Part shown: one piece after another, positions 17,561-25,457 of the stretch | Layout: each line of letters starts with the position of its first letter | Position numbering within the stretch: the first letter of the stretch is position 1 | Assembly (NCBI RefSeq): GCF_900110855.1 | Contig: NZ_FOFA01000001.1 | Coordinates: 186,001 to 250,000 of the forward strand | Reading direction: 5' to 3' | Source: Microlunatus flavus | Lineage (GTDB): Bacteria > Actinomycetota > Actinomycetes > Propionibacteriales > Propionibacteriaceae | Length of the DNA stretch: 64,000 bases | Translations under genes and position numbers: made by a program | Notes under the pieces: model-generated | The model's input: only the letters and a program-made list of their open reading frames with translations | What the model was told of the DNA's origin: nothing | Database searches by the model: none

Positions 17561-19000
17561 ATGCCTCTCTCCCTCCCGCGACCGCGCGCACGTGCGCTCG
17601 TCGTCGGCCTCGCCGCGACCGCCGTGGCCTTCAGCGCCGGCGTCGCCGTCGCCGGGCCCGCGACGACCTCGCCGGCCCAGCTGGCCGCGCACGGCGGCGC
17701 CACGCGCCTCGACGGCGACCAGACCAAGAAGATCCGCAAGGCCGTCGAGGGCGGCAAGGCGCGCAACGTCATCCTGCTGATCGGCGACGGCATGGGCGAC
17801 TCCGAGATCACCTCGGCCCGCAACTACCGCTTCGGCGCCGACGGCCGCTTCCCCGGCATCGACGCCCTGCCGCTGACCGGCCAGTACACGACGTTCTCCC
17901 TCGACCAGGAGACCGGCAAGCCCAACTACGTCACCGACTCCGCGGCCAGCGGCAGCGGCTGGGCGACCGGCACCAAGACCTACAACGGCGCGATCTCGGT
18001 CGACGTCAAGGGCAAGAAGCAGGTCACCCTGCTCGAGCTCGCCAAGCAGCGCGGCCTCAAGACCGGTGACATCACCACCTCCGAGATCCAGGACGCCACC
18101 CCGGCCGTCCAGGTCTCCCACGTCACCGACCGTTCCTGCTACGGCCCCGAGGAGACGACGAAGACCTGCCCGACGAACGCGCTCGAGAACGGCGGCGACG
18201 GCTCGATCACCGAGCAGCTGCTCGCCACGCGCGCCGACATCACCATGGGTGGCGGGGCGGCGTCCTTCGCGGAGAAGGCGACCGCCGGGAAGTACAAGGG
18301 CCTGACCCTGGCCGACCAGGCCAAGGCCCGCGGCTACCGCGTCATCACGACCGACGGCGAGCTCAAGAGCGTCGCGAAGGCCGACCAGAAGAAGCCGCTG
18401 CTCGGCCTCTTCGCCGACGGCAACCTGCCGGTGCAGTGGACCGGCCCGGCCGCCACGAAGGACGGCGCGCTCGCCGACCCGGCCCGCTGCAAGCAGAACC
18501 CGGACCTGCCCCCGGCCCAGCCGCAGCTGGCGGCCATGACCTCCAAGTCGATCTCCCTGCTCAAGGGCGCCGACAAGGGCTTCTTCCTCCAGGTCGAGGG
18601 CGCGAGCATCGACAAGCGTGACCACGCCGCCGACGCGTGCGGCCAGATCGGCGAGACCGTCGGCTTCGACGCGGCCGTCAAGGTCGCGCTCGACTTCGCC
18701 AAGAAGGACGGCAACACCTCGGTCTTCGTCACCGCCGACCACGGCCACACGAGCCAGATCGTCTACGACGGGGAGACCACGCCCGGCCTGACGGTGCGCC
18801 TCGAGACCGCCGACAAGGCGCCGATGACGCTCAGCTACGGCACCGCCGCCGAGGGCTCCAGCCAGGAGCACACCGGCACCCAGGTGCGCATCGCCGGCTA
18901 CGGCCCGCAGGCCGCGAACATCGTCGGCCTGACCGACCAGACCGACCTGCACTTCACCATCGCCCGCGCGCTCAAGCTGAAGACGCCCGCCAAGGGCTGA
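17561..19000 (+). CDS. phoA: Secreted alkaline phosphatase
   Basis: 479 aa. A signal peptide spans about 1-31. Metal-site IGDGMGDSE lies at 74-82, the nucleophile in [10 protein letters not shown] (Ser127), and VTADHGHTS near 388-396 carries further Zn ligands. This is the classic phosphomonoesterase fold, releasing phosphate outside the cell. The start has AAGG seven nt upstream. A three-unit PHO box sits directly upstream and a strong hairpin follows the stop. It splits the carotenoid genes: the Rieske protein ends upstream on the same strand, and crtU lies downstream on the opposite strand. Confidence 0.93.
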   Translation: MPLSLPRPRARALVVGLAATAVAFSAGVAVAGPATTSPAQLAAHGGATRLDGDQTKKIRKAVEGGKARNVILLIGDGMGDSEITSARNYRFGADGRFPGIDALPLTGQYTTFSLDQETGKPNYVTDSAASGSGWATGTKTYNGAISVDVKGKKQVTLLELAKQRGLKTGDITTSEIQDATPAVQVSHVTDRSCYGPEETTKTCPTNALENGGDGSITEQLLATRADITMGGGAASFAEKATAGKYKGLTLADQAKARGYRVITTDGELKSVAKADQKKPLLGLFADGNLPVQWTGPAATKDGALADPARCKQNPDLPPAQPQLAAMTSKSISLLKGADKGFFLQVEGASIDKRDHAADACGQIGETVGFDAAVKVALDFAKKDGNTSVFVTADHGHTSQIVYDGETTPGLTVRLETADKAPMTLSYGTAAEGSSQEHTGTQVRIAGYGPQAANIVGLTDQTDLHFTIARALKLKTPAKG

Positions 19001-19039
19001 CGCACCAGACGCCGCGCCGGCCTGACACCGGCGCAGCAC

Positions 19040-19071
19040 GAGGGGGACGGTCCGTACGGGCCGTCCCCCTC
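19040..19071. terminator. Bidirectional terminator between phoA and crtU
   Basis: An 11-bp perfect stem (GAGGGGGACGG / CCGTCCCCCTC) around a 10-nt loop, followed on the plus strand by CTTGCGT. It lies between two convergent genes. Confidence 0.75.
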
Positions 19072-19108
19072 TTGCGTCCCCACGTGTGCCCTCGGTTCGC
19101 TTGTCCGC

Positions 19109-19163
19109 GAGCGGTACGCCTTCCCGCTCCGACGAGGTTCGTGAGCGGGAAGGGCTACCGCTC
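19109..19163. repeat. 21-bp imperfect inverted repeat
   Basis: Arms at 19109-19129 and 19143-19163 pair over 21 bp with two mismatches (core CTTCCCGCTC / GAGCGGGAAG), around a 13-nt spacer. It lies just beyond the phoA terminator and before the crtU stop. It may be a second terminator facing crtU or a dispersed palindrome. Confidence 0.5.
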
Positions 19164-19211
19164 GCCGAGGTGGGACCACGCTCGACGTACCTCCGGCGCG
19201 ACCCCTCAGGG

Positions 19212-20756
19212 TCAGGAGGCGCGCTCGAGCAGGCGGTGCAGGGGCGGGCTGACGCGGTTGCGGGCCTGCATCGGGACGCTCCACAGGTCGTGGCCGCGGA
19301 CGTCGTGGCGGGCGAGCAGCGCGTTGGCCGCGAGGAACCCGGTGGTCGCCGCCCGTTCCATGAGCGCGACGGGCAGGTCGCAGCGGACACCGTCGCCCGC
19401 GAGCACGAGCCGGGGGTCGGGGGTCTCGACGGTCAGCCGGTCGAGCCACGGGGTCGGGGCGGCGAGCGGGCAGTCCTGCCGGACCAGCCACTCCTCGTGC
19501 ACGGCCTGCGCGTCGGCCAGCTCGGGGTAGGCCCGGGTGAGCTCGTCGCGCATCCGGCGGCGCAGCGCCGGCTCGTCGAGGTCGTCGAGCCCGCTGGGGA
19601 GCGCGTACGCGTGCAGCTCCACGACCGAGCCGCCGTGCTCCGCCGTCCAGGCGCGGGCGCCCTCCTCGAAGCGTTCGACCAGCGACACGTTGTCGACCGG
19701 GCCGAAGCCGCTGGTGCCCAGGAACGGCGGCCGCGAGGCGTCGGCGGTGCGGTCGAGCCACAGGCGCCAGACCGCGAACGGCGGGGCGAGTCGCTGGGCG
19801 GCCACCCGGTCGCGCCAGGACGGGTCGTCCACCCCGGCCTCGAGCAGCAGCCGCCGCGCGGTCGTCGGGTCGGCGGCGAGGACGACCGACCCGGCCTCGA
19901 GCAGCTCGCCCGAGGCGAGCAGGAGCGTCGCCGCGCCGGGCGCCGACAGGTCGAGCCCGACGACGGCCTCACCGGTCCGCACGTCCACCCCGAGCCCCTC
20001 GAGGTGGCGCCGCAGCGGGCCCCACACGCTCGTCTCGTAGTCGTCGACGGGGACGTCGAAGAGCAGGCCCTCCGACGAGCCCAGGAAGTAGGCGTGGAAC
20101 ATCGCCACCAGCTCCCCGGCGGCGAAGTCGTCCGGGTCGGCGAAGAAGCTGCGGGCGAAGACCTCCAGCGCCAGGTGCCGTGCGAGCTCGGGGAACCGCA
20201 GCCGGTCGAGGAACGCCGCCGCGCTCTCGCCGTCGTAGCGCGAGAACGTCTGCGGGAAGGACACGTCGAGCAGCTCCATCGCCGCCCCCGCGTCCACCCG
20301 CGCCAGGTCGGCGAGGGTGAAGGAGGGGCTCTTGGCGACGAAGGCGGCCAGGTTCAGCGGCGGGGTCCGCGGGATGCCGGTGAAGGAGTCCGAGGGCCCG
20401 TCGGCGAGCACCAGCGGGTAGTCCTCGATCGGCACCAGCCGCTCGAGGGCGGGGTCGGCGCGGCGCAGCAGCGCGCGCAGGTTGTAGTACTGCCGGAAGA
20501 AGGCGTGGAACCCGCGGCTCATGCTCCGCCCGTCGGCCAGCGGCCAGGCCCGGACGCGGCCGCCGAGCTGCTCCTCCGGCTCGACGAGCACGACCCGCGC
20601 CCCGCGCTCGGCCAACCCGGTGGCCGCGGCGATGCCGGCGATCCCGCCCCCGACGACGACGGTGGGTCCAGCGTCGTCGGGCAGCCGGCTCCGTCCGCCC
20701 GCGGCTGCGTGCCGGACGGCCCGCGGGTCACGCCCAGGCGTCCAGGCGCGGCTCAC
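19212..20756 (-). CDS. crtU: CrtU-type FAD-dependent carotenoid desaturase/methyltransferase
   Basis: 514 aa. FAD Rossmann motif VVVGGGIAGIAAATGLAERG lies near 33-52 and a second dinucleotide contact, GGRVRAWPL, near 65-73. The GFHAFFRQYYNLRALLRR block typical of CrtU (isorenieratene-type desaturase/methyltransferase) follows. In known systems CrtU aromatises beta-rings. The start is a GTG at 20756 with a weak ribosome-binding site, and the first 30 residues are poorly conserved. It follows the CrtT-like methyltransferase after 79 nt, probably in one operon. No lycopene cyclase to make its expected substrate is visible in the window. Confidence 0.82.
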   Translation of the reverse strand: MSRAWTPGRDPRAVRHAAAGGRSRLPDDAGPTVVVGGGIAGIAAATGLAERGARVVLVEPEEQLGGRVRAWPLADGRSMSRGFHAFFRQYYNLRALLRRADPALERLVPIEDYPLVLADGPSDSFTGIPRTPPLNLAAFVAKSPSFTLADLARVDAGAAMELLDVSFPQTFSRYDGESAAAFLDRLRFPELARHLALEVFARSFFADPDDFAAGELVAMFHAYFLGSSEGLLFDVPVDDYETSVWGPLRRHLEGLGVDVRTGEAVVGLDLSAPGAATLLLASGELLEAGSVVLAADPTTARRLLLEAGVDDPSWRDRVAAQRLAPPFAVWRLWLDRTADASRPPFLGTSGFGPVDNVSLVERFEEGARAWTAEHGGSVVELHAYALPSGLDDLDEPALRRRMRDELTRAYPELADAQAVHEEWLVRQDCPLAAPTPWLDRLTVETPDPRLVLAGDGVRCDLPVALMERAATTGFLAANALLARHDVRGHDLWSVPMQARNRVSPPLHRLLERAS

Positions 20757-20835
20757 GCGCCGACCCCGAGGACCCGGCCGGCCGCTGCGGGCCGGGTGGA
20801 CGAGGAGGAGCGGGGGCGTACGGAGGGGGAAGAGG

Positions 20836-21588
20836 TCACGCTGGCTTTCGGGCTCGGAAGGTGTGCAGGATGCCGTTCTGCCAGCCCGGGACCGTCCGGA
20901 CCTCCACGTCGACGAAGCCGGCGGCGTACAGGCGGTCGACGAACGTCTGCACCGAGTCGAACTCGCGCACGCTGCGCCACAGGTAGCGGTAGAGGCGCGT
21001 CTGGCGCGAGGTGATCCAGCTCAGCGGGATGACGACGGCCCATGAGACCAGCGTCCACACGGCCGAAGCGAGCGGGGAGCCCGCGACCGAGTACTCCTGG
21101 ACCACGAGCGTCCCGCCGTCGGAGACGAGGGCGTGCACGTCGGCGAGCACGGCGTCCCGCTCGACGACGTTGCGGAACAGGTACGCCGCCAGCACGCCGT
21201 CCGCCGGCGCCTGGAGCCCCCACTCCTCGCGGTGCGCGCCGAGGTCCTGCGCGAGCCCCTGGTGGAAGTCGACGCCGACGGGCCAGCGCTTGGCGCGGGC
21301 CTGCTCGAGCATGCCCCCCGACGCGTCGACGCCGGTGACACGGACGTCGGCACGCTCCGCCCGCGCGGCGGCCAGGAGGGCGCGGGTCGAGGCCCCGGAC
21401 CCGCAGCCGAGGTCGACGAGGCGCAGCAGGCGGTGGGGGTCCAGCGTCTCCAGCAGCCCGGCCGCGGCCGAGCGGAGGTGGCGGTGGTAGCCCGGGTTCA
21501 GCGAGACCATCCGGTCGTAGCGCGACGCGGCCTGGGTGAAGGCGTCGGGGACGTCGGCGGACTCGAGGTCAGAACCGAGGACGGTCAC
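20836..21588 (-). CDS. CrtT-like SAM-dependent methyltransferase
   Basis: 250 aa, GTG start with GGGAG upstream. SAM motif I is VDLGCGSGASTRAL (about 58-71) and the acidic loop GVDASGGMLEQAR follows near 86-98. The C-terminal half has a hydrophobic stretch (VWTLVSWAVVIPLSWI), consistent with membrane-bound lipid substrates. It resembles the UbiE/CrtT family found beside crtU in actinobacterial carotenoid clusters. The target carotenoid is unknown. A TAGGGT hexamer upstream on the minus strand may be the -10. It is divergent from the ROK gene. Confidence 0.78.
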   Translation of the reverse strand: MTVLGSDLESADVPDAFTQAASRYDRMVSLNPGYHRHLRSAAAGLLETLDPHRLLRLVDLGCGSGASTRALLAAARAERADVRVTGVDASGGMLEQARAKRWPVGVDFHQGLAQDLGAHREEWGLQAPADGVLAAYLFRNVVERDAVLADVHALVSDGGTLVVQEYSVAGSPLASAVWTLVSWAVVIPLSWITSRQTRLYRYLWRSVREFDSVQTFVDRLYAAGFVDVEVRTVPGWQNGILHTFRARKPA

Positions 21589-21983
21589 GTGAGCGGGCTC
21601 CCTGCAGCAGGACCGGCACGGCGCCGGCGCACCAGCACCCTAGTGGCCGTCCACGAGGGGCGGACCCAGCGACGCGTGGCGGTCGCCGACGGTGCGGTGG
21701 TGGCCCCTGGCGGGCTCGGTAAGGGCTTGCCCGCCCGACGGCCCGACGACACCGGCGTGGCGCGCCCGGAAGCCCGGTCAGGGGGTTGGCGGAGACCCTC
21801 CGACACCGTTATCGCAGCGTGACCAGGGATGTAGCCCGCTTCGACCCCTTCGGCGCGACTTTCCAACCAGGACGAGAAAAAGCGCTGTCAGGTTCGGGTT
21901 TCGTCAAGATTTCCACAAGGTTTCCCAACAGGCGTCAGTTTCTCTTTCAACGGTTAAGGTTCAATCTCATGGCAGGGATACGT
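21589..21983. other. Divergent intergenic region, AT-richer than surroundings
   Basis: 395 nt between the CrtT-like gene and the ROK regulator. The last 120 nt before the ROK start are clearly AT-richer than the rest of the window and hold the likely ROK promoter. On the minus strand TAGGGT near 21640 is a plausible -10 for crtT. No coding potential is recognised. Confidence 0.5.
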
Positions 21984-23243
21984 ATGGCTGAACCGACGGG
22001 GGTTCGGGACGGCTTCGCGCGGGGCGGAGGCTCGGGCGAGCTGCGCCAGAGCAACCTCACCGCGATCCTTCGCTACCTGCGTGACCACGGTCCCAGCAGC
22101 CGTCACGACACCGCCCGCGGCTGCGGCCTGGGCGTCTCGACGATGACCGACCTCGTGGGCGACCTGCGCTCGCGCCGCCTCGTCGTCGAGCTCGACCCCA
22201 TCCGGCGTCCCGGCGCCGGCCGGCCCACCCGTCCGATCGCCCTCGACGGCGAGCCGTGGGCCGTCATGGGCGTGCACGTCGAGGTCGACCGGATCCACGT
22301 CAAGGGCACGACCGTCGGCGGGACCGACCTGTGGCAGGAGACGGCCACGGCCTCCTTCACCGACCACCACGACGGCGCCGAGGTGCTCGCCCGGCTGGTC
22401 GTCGACCAGCTCGCCCACGTGGGTGAGGGTCTCCAGCTGGTCGCGGTCGAGATCGCCGTCCCGGGCTACGTCACCCCGGACGGCATGGCCGTCACGTCGC
22501 GCGCGCTCGGCTGGGACGGTGCGGGCGTGGGCAAGGCCGTGCGCGCCGCCCTGTCCGACGCCGGGCTCCCCGACGTCAGCGTCGGCCTGTCCTCCGACTT
22601 CCACCTCGCCGGCCTCTACGCGGCCCGCGCCCAGCTGAGCGACGCCTCCTCCACCGTCGTCGCCTACTTCGGCGGCGTCACCGAGATGGGCAGCGCGCTC
22701 GTCGTCAACGGCGAGATCTTCCGCGGCGCCGGCGGCGGCGCGGGCGACCTCGCCCACCTCCACGTCCAGGCCGACGGCGCCGAGTGCTGGTGCGGTCGCC
22801 ACGGCTGCCTGAACTCGGTGGTCCGCGTCCAGGAGCTCCTGGCGCACGCGGGCCTGCGGACGCCCGAGGAGGCCGCCGAGCTCGTCGTCACCGATCCGGA
22901 GGGAGCGGTCAAGCTGCTCGCCGACGGTGCGGCGGCGGGCGACGAGGCGGTCTGCCGGGCCCTCGACCGGGCCGGGACGGCCCTCGGCCGCGCGGTCGAC
23001 GACGTCCTCGGCTCCGTGAACCCGCACGCGGTGATCCTGGGCGGCTACGTCGGGCACCTGGCGTCGTACCTGATGCCGGCTCTCGACCGCCAGCTCCGGG
23101 CCCGGGTGCACGAGGGCCCGTACGCCGGCACGCGGATCCTCGTCACCGAGGAGGAGGCCCCGCCGGTGACGGAGGGCGCCGTCCTGGCCGCCCGCGACGC
23201 GTGCCTCTACGACCCGCTGGGCCTGACGACGCCGCTGCGCTGA
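21984..23243 (+). CDS. ROK-family transcriptional regulator
   Basis: 419 aa from ATG 21984 (CAGGGA upstream; ATG 21969 is the alternative). Residues about 15-75 form a winged helix-turn-helix (SNLTAILRYLRDHGPSSRHD..STMTDLV). The rest is a ROK actin-like sugar-binding domain with the zinc motif CWCGRHGCLN (about 259-268) and VNPHAVILGGYVG near the C-terminus. Such NagC/XylR-type proteins usually repress sugar-use genes and respond to a sugar or sugar phosphate. No sugar transporter is adjacent, so the target is unknown and may be elsewhere. Confidence 0.87.
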   Translation: MAEPTGVRDGFARGGGSGELRQSNLTAILRYLRDHGPSSRHDTARGCGLGVSTMTDLVGDLRSRRLVVELDPIRRPGAGRPTRPIALDGEPWAVMGVHVEVDRIHVKGTTVGGTDLWQETATASFTDHHDGAEVLARLVVDQLAHVGEGLQLVAVEIAVPGYVTPDGMAVTSRALGWDGAGVGKAVRAALSDAGLPDVSVGLSSDFHLAGLYAARAQLSDASSTVVAYFGGVTEMGSALVVNGEIFRGAGGGAGDLAHLHVQADGAECWCGRHGCLNSVVRVQELLAHAGLRTPEEAAELVVTDPEGAVKLLADGAAAGDEAVCRALDRAGTALGRAVDDVLGSVNPHAVILGGYVGHLASYLMPALDRQLRARVHEGPYAGTRILVTEEEAPPVTEGAVLAARDACLYDPLGLTTPLR

Positions 23244-23272
23244 GGCGCGCGGCACCGGCTCCCACCAGCACC

Positions 23273-23311
23273 GGGAAGGTTCCCGCACCACCATGGTGCA
23301 GGAACCTTCCC
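23273..23311. terminator. Bidirectional terminator after the ROK gene
   Basis: Arms GGGAAGGTTCC-C-GCACCA and TGGTGC-A-GGAACCTTCCC form a 17-bp stem with one mismatch and a 3-nt loop. It lies between convergent genes. Confidence 0.8.
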
Positions 23312-23350
23312 GTTCGTCGTCCTGGGCCGGCAGGACCCTCGGCGAGGCGG

Positions 23351-24154
23351 TCAGGCCTCGCGGCGGCGCAGCGTCAGGACGGTGACGAGGAGCGCGATGA
23401 GCACGCACGCCACCGCGGCGACCGTCCCGTCGCCGAGCCCGAGCCCCCCGCCGTGCGACGCGGGCTTGCCGCACCAGTCGGCGAGGGAGGCGCCCAGCGG
23501 GCGGGTGAGGACGTACGCGCTCCAGAAGGCGACGACCGGGTTCAGCCGCAGGAAGCGCCAGGCCAGGGCGGGGACGGCGATCGCGACCGCGAAGACGACG
23601 GCCGACGTCAGGTAGCCCAGCCCCAGCTGGTCGGCGGTGAGGTCTCCGGCCGCCGTGCCCAGCGCGAAGGTGGCCAGCACGGTCGCCCAGTAGAAGAGCT
23701 CACGGCGGCGCGTGGTGATGCTGTGCACCGAGAGCGTGCCCTCGCCGCGGTGCCAGGCGAGGAGCAGCCCGGCGACGACGAGCAGGTAGACCGCGGTCGT
23801 CACCGCGTACGGCAGCCCGACGAGGTGCACGGCGTCGGCCGCCATGGTCCCGAACACCGCCACCATGGCGACGGCCAGCCAGTAGACCGGCGTGCGGAGG
23901 CGACGGGTCCGCAGCTGCAGCCAGAGCGCGCCGGCCAGGCCGACGACCCCCACGGCCACGGCGACGACGACGTCGGAGTTCGCCAGGAAGTCCGAAAGTG
24001 CCTCCCCCATGCCCGTGGTGAGGGTCTTGACGACCCAGAACAGAACGGTCAGCGCCGGAACCTTCACGGCGAGGTCGGAGCGGGCACCCGTCGCGTCGGT
24101 GACGGCCGGGGTGTCGGCGGGGGCGGCGGCGGTGGGCACGGGGGCGGCGGTCAT
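23351..24154 (-). CDS. COG4705-like multi-pass membrane protein of unknown function
   Basis: 267 aa with about seven or eight hydrophobic segments. Two internally similar elements, VLFWVVKTLTTGMGEALSD (about 37-55) and FYWATVLATFALGTAAGD (about 153-170), suggest an internal duplication typical of COG4705 membrane proteins. No catalytic motif is seen. The first 27 residues are Ala/Pro/Thr-rich. The ATG has GAGGA upstream. About 100 nt upstream on this strand is one of five shared direct-repeat promoters, so it is probably controlled by the two-component system at 25-28 kb. Confidence 0.75.
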   Translation of the reverse strand: MTAAPVPTAAAPADTPAVTDATGARSDLAVKVPALTVLFWVVKTLTTGMGEALSDFLANSDVVVAVAVGVVGLAGALWLQLRTRRLRTPVYWLAVAMVAVFGTMAADAVHLVGLPYAVTTAVYLLVVAGLLLAWHRGEGTLSVHSITTRRRELFYWATVLATFALGTAAGDLTADQLGLGYLTSAVVFAVAIAVPALAWRFLRLNPVVAFWSAYVLTRPLGASLADWCGKPASHGGGLGLGDGTVAAVACVLIALLVTVLTLRRREA

Positions 24155-24254
24155 GGCGGTCCTCGGGACGGGCGGTCGGCGGGCGACCCGAGCGCGGCGC
24201 TGCCTCGGCGTCGCGGCCGGCGTCTGGTTGGGGCAGGACGACGGCCGCCGGGCC

Positions 24255-24288
24255 AGTGTTCGGTGCGCCCGCTGAGCCGCACCTGAAC
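24255..24288 (-). promoter_or_regulatory. Putative response-regulator box plus -10 (copy A)
   Basis: Minus strand: GTTCAG starts at 24288 and GCTCAG at 24277 (11-nt period). The hexamer AACACT at 24260-24255 begins 28 nt after the first base of the box. It lies upstream of the COG4705-like gene, inside the short gap after the FetB-like gene. Confidence 0.6.
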
Positions 24289-24295
24289 GCTCGGC

Positions 24296-25087
24296 TCAGA
24301 GCTCGACCGGCACCCCGTCCCGGGGTCGCCGCGGCCGGCGGATCGCGGCCCGCAGGTCCTCCGGCACGAGCAGGCCCCGCTCGACCAGCCAGGAACCGAC
24401 CACCACGACGACGGTCTGGGCGGCCAGCAGCCCGACCAGCACGAGCAGCTGGGCGGCGCCGGCCTGCGCGGGGCTGCCGCCGCCGAGGAGCACGCCGACG
24501 AACGCACCGGGCAGGGTCACGAGGCCGACCGTGCGGGTCTGGTCGAGCCCGGGCACGAGGGACTCCGCGCGGTGGCGGGCGACGACGAGCCGCACCGCGA
24601 CGGGCACCGGGAGGCCGAGCGCGAGGGCGCCCTCGTACGTGTCGCGCTCCTCGCGGAGGGCGGCGAACAGGCGGCGCCCGTTGAGGCTGCTGGCGGTCAT
24701 CGCGCCGCCGATGACGATGCCCGCCATCGGGACGACGGCGGCCCCGGTCCAGGGCACGGCACCCGAGGCGAAGACCACCACCAGCACCGGGACCGCACCC
24801 GAGGCCATCGCGACCAGGACCCACGGCCAGGCCCGTCCGGCGCCGATCCGGCGGGCCGAGGTGCCGACCGCGACGCCGAGCATCACCACGGCGAAGGCGA
24901 TCGAGAAGGACAGCCGGCCGAGGACGGCGACGAGGACGAGGGAGACGAGGGCCAGCTGGCCGAGCGCCCGGACGACCGCGACGGCGTCGGCCCGGGCGGT
25001 GCCCAGGCGCGCGAGCGCCGCGACGACGACCGCCAGCCCCGTCAGGACGGCGAGGGCCACGACCAGGTGCACCGACAGGCTCGTCAC
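24296..25087 (-). CDS. FetB/YbbM-family ABC transporter permease (UPF0014)
   Basis: 263 aa from GTG 25087 (GGGGA upstream); a GTG at 25114 would add nine residues. About seven transmembrane helices. The family motifs PMAGIVIGGAMTASSLN and DQTRTVGLVTLPGAFVGVLLGG are intact. FetB pairs with the ATPase FetA and is linked to iron export in E. coli, but no ATPase gene is adjacent here. The cytoplasmic tail is basic (RRPRRPRDG). Substrate and partner are therefore open. Confidence 0.8.
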   Translation of the reverse strand: MTSLSVHLVVALAVLTGLAVVVAALARLGTARADAVAVVRALGQLALVSLVLVAVLGRLSFSIAFAVVMLGVAVGTSARRIGAGRAWPWVLVAMASGAVPVLVVVFASGAVPWTGAAVVPMAGIVIGGAMTASSLNGRRLFAALREERDTYEGALALGLPVPVAVRLVVARHRAESLVPGLDQTRTVGLVTLPGAFVGVLLGGGSPAQAGAAQLLVLVGLLAAQTVVVVVGSWLVERGLLVPEDLRAAIRRPRRPRDGVPVEL

Positions 25088-25116
25088 CGGCTGGTTCCCC
25101 GGACCCGGTGGCACCG

Positions 25117-25150
25117 GCTCAGGCCCGGCTCAGCCGTCCGGTCGGACGCT
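25117..25150 (+). promoter_or_regulatory. Putative response-regulator box plus -10 (copy B)
   Basis: GCTCAG at 25117 and again at 25128 (11-nt period), then GACGCT at 25145-25150 starting 28 nt after the box begins. The hexamer ends six nt before the ATG at 25157, giving a leaderless start with the box at about -40 to -24. Confidence 0.6.
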
Positions 25151-25156
25151 GGACGG

Positions 25157-25423
25157 ATGAGCGTGCAGGCAGCGGTGCGGACGGTGAGCGACCCGACCTT
25201 CTGCGAGGTGCGGCGAGCGGCCGAGGCGCTGGTCACCGAGCTCGGCCGCCACCTCGACGCCCTGGCGGCGCTGCCCGAGGGCCCGGTCGGCCTCGTGCGG
25301 CTGGCCGACCTCAACGACCCTGTACGGCGAGCCGTGGCGCGCTGGGACCGGGCCGTGCTGGCCCACACCGGGACCTTGCCGCTGGCCGTCGACGACGGGT
25401 GGGGCGAGGACCTCTCCGACTGA
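25157..25423 (+). CDS. Small hypothetical protein
   Basis: 88 aa, soluble and acidic at the C-terminus (DDGWGEDLSD). No family is recognised. Codon third positions are strongly GC, as in neighbouring genes. The start is supported by a -10 hexamer ending six nt upstream and by a direct-repeat box shared with four other promoters nearby. It converges on the sensor kinase gene and is divergent from the FetB-like gene. It may be an accessory component of the same regulon; the function is unknown. Confidence 0.55.
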   Translation: MSVQAAVRTVSDPTFCEVRRAAEALVTELGRHLDALAALPEGPVGLVRLADLNDPVRRAVARWDRAVLAHTGTLPLAVDDGWGEDLSD

Positions 25424-25457
25424 CGACGTGCGCGGCCACCTCGCCGGCCGCCTCGCG

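Noticed and set aside
23351-24154. Assigning the COG4705-like protein as a transporter
   Set aside because: Only hydrophobic segments and an internal repeat are visible; no transport motif or partner gene supports a specific function.
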